64,000 bases of DNA from Viola odorata (Eukaryota > Streptophyta > Magnoliopsida > Malpighiales > Violaceae): positions 15,699,569 to 15,763,568 of the forward strand of contig OY829545.1 in NCBI GenBank assembly GCA_963691705.1, written 5' to 3'. The first letter of the stretch is position 1; every line of letters begins with the position of its first letter. The notes beneath the pieces were generated by a model. That model did not search any database and was not told the DNA's origin. It saw nothing but the letters and a program-made list of their open reading frames with translations. Below are positions 59,141 through 64,000 of this stretch, piece by piece. The translations under genes were made by a program, and so were the position numbers.

Positions 59141-60455
59141 TATAACATTGAAATCTAATGAATAAACAATTTTTTTAAAGTGGAATTCAGAAGAGCCGTG
59201 TTATCGCAGTAATTTTAAAACTATATGAAATTCATAAAACTCAAAAAAATAAAAGAGAATAAAGAATCTGGTTCCTGAGCCAAGTTGCCTGCCGTGAAAA
59301 AAAAAGGAGAAGATCCCGAAGATTTCATTCTCTACACATACGGAGCACAAATATGGATACGGATACAATATAACACGATAATTTTTAAAAATTCAGGACA
59401 CGATAAGGTTTGAGACATGTTGATTTTTATATATTTTTATTATCAAATAATTTTAATAGTTAAAATATCACTTTGTGATAAATATTCTTACAAACGTAAT
59501 ACTTTTAGATGCCAACTTTTTTTTAGAAATGTACTAGGTATATATAAACGAGCAGACTAGAAAAATCTAAACGTTATGTTGCCATTAAATTGTAAAACGC
59601 ATAACTAGGAGGTCATATTTCTTTAACTGTCTTAACTATTATAATTATCGATTTCATACTAAAGTTAAAGTTAAAATTAAAATTTTCAATCGAAAATAAA
59701 ATATTGATTTTAAAACTCAAATAACATATTGTTGTCAGAGAGATTTAAGAAAATTCACGACAATATACATTTTTTTTCTTATTAAAACTTCAAACGTTAA
59801 ATTTTTGTTCAACTTCAAAGAAAAATGAAATGAGTATGAAAAAAAAGTATTATAATTTTCCTAATTTCTTTTTATTATACTTATTCTTTTTAATTTTAGT
59901 ATTTTTATTTTTTAAATAGAGCACTAAAAGACTAATTTCTCCAATTTTTTCATGAATCAAATTGAATAAAAAGGAGTGCACATTGACATTGGATCCATAA
60001 GTACTGTTTGGATTGTTGCATATAGTTAGTTGCTGCAAGCTTGCAAGCATTTTGGTTGTTTTTCTATATTTATTACTATTCTATACTACAACATCTAGAT
60101 CGAAGGACCCTCTCTATCACTGAATTTGGAACTTGAATCCAATCTAATTTTATGTTTTTTTTAATATAAAATATAATTTGAAAGTCAGCATGATTTAATT
60201 AATTATTAAATTTTAAATCATTTATGCCTAATAATTATTAAAATTGTCGAATATTAGTCCTATAATATAATATACTAAAAGCCGTGTAAAACTCAAAAAC
60301 TCATCTTCTTTACTGAATCACAAACTTGTTCATGTTCTCCCACCATGACCGTAACTTTGTTTTGGTCCTCACCCCTCGCTATTATGGATCTGAGAAAAGC
60401 CCATGAAACACAATTGGAGGCCCAATTCTATTTTGTAGGAACTTGTTAGTTACTC
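59141..60455. other. AT-rich spacer
   Basis: I see no gene. Short open frames (for example 59850-60050) are low in complexity and have no recognisable homology. Confidence 0.3.
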
Positions 60456-61315
60456 CCTCTGTCCCAAAATACTTGACGTTTTAGCCCAAAAATGCTTGTT
60501 TTTTTTAATTGACGCCCTTTGACAATTGTGCCCACTTACTTTGCACTTTGACAAAAATATCCTCAAACGACGAGTCGTTTTCTGCTTGTACAACGAGTCA
60601 CACGGGGGGCAAAGGAATGAAATCGAAAAATAGTTGGGGTAGTGTGGGAACATGGACAAGATCGATTTAGTTGTCCCTGACACTCATTTTCTCTATCCTC
60701 TCCTTCTCTCCTCAAATCCTCTCGGCCTCCTTTCTCCAAAATTTCAAATAAAATCTGGTTACTGAAATCTCCAGGACATCGATGGGTGTAGGCAAAAGGT
60801 TGGTGAGGTTTCTGGGTTTCGCGTTGACGATGAGAAGACTCTGTCGAATGTTAGGGTTTATGGGCTAAAACGTTGACGATGAGAAGATACATTCGGAAAT
60901 GCTTTCCCAACAATGGATGTATCCCGCAATGTCATTCCAGGAATCAAAGGGGGTAAACGGTTTCCATCTCAGTTCTTTGTTTTTGTTTAATGGGATTTGT
61001 GGGTATATATCTGAATTTTGTTTCCATCCTCTATTTCTGGATTTATGTTGCCATAAAGAATGATGAAATTTATGTGTGTTTTGGGTGTAATTTTACCTCT
61101 ATTATATGGATATATGATTATGGTGTTGATGATGCATTCTTCATATGTTTTATGGTTTTTTTCGTGTATTTATGTTTTGGAGTATTTTCGTGTTAAGAAT
61201 ATGATTATGGTGTTGATTTGATGAATAAACTAGCTCATCCACAGAACAAAAAATTGTGTTTACCACAACATAAATTTATTGAAATTAAAATTAAAGCATA
61301 GTAGCATACACATTA
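60456..61315 (+). mobile_element. Single mariner/Stowaway-like end with genic-looking leader
   Basis: The segment starts with CTCCCTCTGTCCCAAAATAC preceded by TA, the terminus of Stowaway/mariner elements, but I find no matching right end before 61315. About 250 bases in, the sequence becomes richer in G and C and looks like a transcript leader, with a repeated GTTGACGATGAGAAGA (60824 and 60872). It could be the 5' end of a longer mariner-like element that has lost its transposase. No transposase frame was recognised. Confidence 0.35.
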
Positions 61316-62698
61316 GGCCGAAATGGATTTTGGGTCCCTGCAGTCCAATTGATTGACTTTTTTCACCCCTCTAACGAATTTTTGAGTTATCTCCTCCCTC
61401 AACTTAAAGCCCAACAATTTATTTCATCCCTCCTCCTGACGCCATCCACATTTTCCGTCTGTTTGCTGACGTGGCACGATGCTGACGTGTCACGCCACGT
61501 CAATTGACAAGCCATTTTTTTCTTTCTTTTTTTTCTTTTCTTTTTTTTCCTTTTTTCTTTTTCTTTTCTTTCTTTTTCCTTTTCTTTTCTTTCTTTCTTC
61601 ACTTTCCTCCGACCTCACTCTCTCCCTTTCTTTCTTTTTTCCTTTTCTTTCTTTCTTTCTTTCCTTTTCTTTCTTTTCTTTCTTTTTCTTCCTTTTCCTA
61701 TTTTCTTTCTTCTTCTTCTGGCCACCAGCCGCATCACCAAACCGCCGGCCATCTCCCACCACTAACCAGCCATCCGCACCTCAACCAAAACAAACCCATC
61801 ACCGTCGGCCACCATCACCCAATCACCACCTTCGGCCGCTCCATCGCTAGCCATAATTTCAATCACTCTCATTTCCAAATCCACCACAGCCGAACCCACC
61901 AAACCATCTCCTCTCAATTAATCCACCCTCCATCACTATCTCAACACCAAACGCATCAATCATCATCACCGTCGGCCTCCGTCAACGCTCAGGCCACCAA
62001 ACCGCCACTGCCGCCATCATCACCAAATCTAACACCGGCCTCCACTGCATCCATCACCAACAAATCCACCCACACCCGATCTCCTCCCCAACCACAGCCA
62101 GATCCACTACTGCCACCGCCACTGTCACCTCCACCATTTCCCGGCCAGTACCAACAAATCCACCCACACCTGAATTGATTTTTTTGTTGATTTATGGTTA
62201 TGATGTTTTGAGGATTTTTGATTGGCTATGGGTTGCAGAGATTTGAAGGAGATTGGGAAATTAGATTTGGGAAATTTGAGATTTTGAAATTGAAATTGAA
62301 GGGAGGAAGATTGGGTGTGAAATTAGAATTAAAATTAATTAATTGGTTTGGGGGTTTGATTTTGTAGAGGGTAAGAGTGAATTGAGTGTAGAGAGGAGAA
62401 GAAGGTTTAATTGAAAAAAAATGGAGTTGATGTTATACGGGCTGAGAAAATGAGAAAATGGGTGAAAGGAAAGGAATGAAAAAATGGTGTCGTGCCTGTG
62501 CTGCAGAAGAAGAAGAAAGAAAATAGGAAAAGAAGAAAAGAATAAGGAAGAAAAAGAAAAGAAAGAAAAGGAAAGAAAAGAAGAAAAAAAGGAAAAGAAA
62601 GAAAAGTGACGTGGCAAGTGACCGGTTACGTGGCGTGACACATCAATCGTTGGTGACGTGGCTTCAGCAAACAGACGGAAAATGTGGATGGCGTCAGG
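61316..62698. mobile_element. Second Mutator-like element, right end interrupted by hAT
   Basis: The left end GGCCGAAATGGATTTTGGG and about 180 following bases match the arms of the element at 18760, including TGACGTGGC/GCCACGTCA motifs. The right arm is present in inverse (about 62600-62698) but stops at GGCGTCAGG, where a hAT end begins. The arms are extended by a polypyrimidine tract (61515-61715) whose complement is at about 62495-62607. The interior (about 61716-62490) is non-repetitive and GC-richer than its surroundings, so captured host DNA (Pack-MULE) is possible. Its missing terminal ~150 bases should lie beyond the hAT, outside this window. Confidence 0.75.
61504..62178 (+). other. 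Low-complexity open frame inside the second MULE
   Basis: A 224-codon frame: the first third is a phenylalanine/serine run from the pyrimidine tract, the rest is rich in Pro, His, Ser, Thr and Gln. It lacks recognisable domains. It may be chance or part of a captured gene fragment. I do not call a protein. Confidence 0.25.
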
Positions 62699-64000
62699 TA
62701 GGGCTGTACACGGGTCGGGTCGGATCGGTTATAGATCTGACCCGCCACCGACCCGCCCAATAATTGGCGGGTCGGTGCAGATCGGTTATGAGTGTATATA
62801 ACCGCGGGTTGGCGGGTGTAGCGGGTCGGGTCGGTAACCGCGGGTTGGCGGGTTGGCGGGTAGATTATGGGCCAAACCTATTGGGCCGGGCTTAACAGAA
62901 AAAAAAAACGAAAAAAAAAGACATCTGCTATCAAAAATTGAAATCCATCCAATCCAACCATTCACCAACCATTCAAAAAGCTGAGGAACACGAAAATATC
63001 AGTATAGCTGCTATCACTATCAGCATCAACTAACAACCATTTAGCAACTATCAGATTTCATCCTTGAGCAACAAGCCCATCAATATTTTAGCTGCACAAG
63101 ATGTGAACAAAATCAACCATTCAAAAAGCTGAGGAACATCAAAATCCATCCATGACCAATAAATAGCAGTAACAATTAACCAAAATATGTAGCTGCTTCT
63201 TCCATTTCCTATCAAGCTTTGTTAAATACCCTCCTCAATCTCTGCTAAACACTGTTAACAATAAAAATGCAAAGAAATTATGCAATGAATGCAAGCTTAA
63301 AGATCAAAAGATCAAATGTATGAAAATTGAAAAATACGAAAAAACAAACCATGCTCTTAAGTCTTAAGCAACAGCCTCCTCATCCTCCTCCAAACTTTTA
63401 TACATGCATTAATAATAGATGCAAGAATCAGCAACAAGTCTCAACAATAATGATGAAAAAAAAATTAAAAGTTAGTAAATATACTCTTCATCAACATCAA
63501 GATCCAAAGTCACTTGTGACGCAAATTCTGCAAAATCAGAAAACATGATTAGAATTCATTAATATTCAAAGAATCATAAACACTTGCAATAAGTTTATCG
63601 TTACCTGATTCAATTTCATCATAACTTTCAATATCTTCCAATGCATCATGCAAGTCAATTTGCTCTTGAGAGCAACGCAACCAATTTTGGCAGCAGAGTA
63701 ACGCTTCCACCATTATTGGAGCTAAAGAACTTCGAAATGGATCAAGTATACGCCCACCAGTACTAAAAGCAGATTCTGATGCGACCGTTGACACAGGTAC
63801 AGCCAACACCTCTCGAGCTATCATTGCAAGAACTTGATATTTGTACCCATTGGTTTTCCACCAATCCAAGATATCAAATTTTTCATCACTAATATCCTCA
63901 CACCCATCTGAAAGATACCTCTCAACCTCATCCTTATTCTCTACATTATCCTCCTCCATCAAATGCATTCTAAATTTAGAAGCCAACTCATTATGCTCAT
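62699..64000 (-). mobile_element. hAT transposon, 3' part (continues past the window)
   Basis: It begins TAGGGCTGTACACGGGTC, a typical plant hAT terminus, at the exact point where the MULE arm breaks off. The next ~170 bases are packed with subterminal GGCGGGT/CGGGT repeats in both orientations, the kind of site hAT transposases bind. The transposase frame follows on the minus strand. The expected 8-bp target duplication (GCGTCAGG, 62691-62698) can only be checked at the other end, outside the window. Confidence 0.8.
63549..64000 (-). CDS. hAT transposase, C-terminal part (open at window edge)
   Basis: An open frame of about 150 codons running off the right edge on the minus strand. It contains the hAT C-terminal dimerisation domain: YLSDGCEDISDEKFDILDWW, then an intervening segment, VPVSTVASESAFSTGGRI and a CCQNWLR-type end, as in RICESLEEPER/DAYSLEEPER and other BED-finger hAT proteins. 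The stop is at 63549. The N-terminal BED zinc finger and catalytic core would lie beyond 64000. Whether the whole element is intact cannot be seen. The frame visible here has no break. Confidence 0.88.
   Translation of the reverse strand, partial: EHNELASKFRMHLMEEDNVENKDEVERYLSDGCEDISDEKFDILDWWKTNGYKYQVLAMIAREVLAVPVSTVASESAFSTGGRILDPFRSSLAPIMVEALLCCQNWLRCSQEQIDLHDALEDIESYDEIESGNDKLIASVYDSLNINEF

Noticed and set aside
61490..61762. A Lys/Glu-rich 90-codon minus-strand frame
   Set aside because: It is only the complement of the CTTT/TTTC tract in the MULE arm; low complexity explains it.

Overview
The window is nuclear DNA from a eudicot plant. The genes are split by GT-AG introns, the intergenic DNA is AT-rich and full of class II transposons (Stowaway-type MITEs, Mutator-like elements, a hAT element), and every recognisable protein belongs to a plant family, several with organelle presequences. 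I cannot place the species.

Layout. 0.3-2.7 kb (+): an unrecognised conserved-looking protein of five exons with an acidic tail. 4.6-7.4 kb (-): a broken PPR-DYW gene, followed by what looks like a chain of spliced 3' exons (3.2-4.5 kb). 8.5-12.5 kb: a Stowaway-like MITE, then a 3.7 kb element flanked by TTA that contains an A/T-skewed foldback and a nested LTR-like block. 14.6-18.3 kb (+): an NDR-family gene (NDL), 11 exons. 18.76-21.76 kb: a composite Mutator-like element with a 9-bp target duplication, carrying a second foldback element and a tRNA-like sequence. 22.5-24.2 kb (+): a HAD phosphatase. 25.3-27.4 kb (+): a mitochondrial CoA carrier. 28.0-29.4 kb (-): a short PPR-DYW editing factor. 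30.1-31.5 kb (-): serine acetyltransferase. 31.9-34.3 kb (-): an EFFECTOR OF TRANSCRIPTION protein. 37.9-41.5 kb (+): a receptor-like cytoplasmic kinase with a UspA-like N terminus. 42.1-44.4 kb (+): LpxA. 47.2-48.7 kb (+): a nucleotide pyrophosphatase/phosphodiesterase. 50.8-54.0 kb (+): an ACHT-type thioredoxin. 55.3-56.2 kb (-): cytidine deaminase. 56.2-64.0 kb: gene-poor, with a 73-bp tandem repeat, a MITE, a single mariner-like end, a second Mutator-like element of the same family as the first, and a hAT element that enters it and runs off the right edge.

The genes do not form one pathway. Their order is informative. From remembered Arabidopsis locus numbers, NDL, SERAT, ET and the kinase match neighbours on chromosome 5 (At5g56750-56790), while the HAD phosphatase, LpxA, NPP, ACHT and cytidine deaminase match neighbours on chromosome 4 (At4g29530-29700). 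Here the two sets are interleaved, as expected for an ancestral segment whose duplicates lost genes reciprocally in Arabidopsis.

Exon coordinates were derived by hand from splice signals and reading-frame continuity. All full gene models below keep one open frame across every junction. No transcript or database evidence was available.
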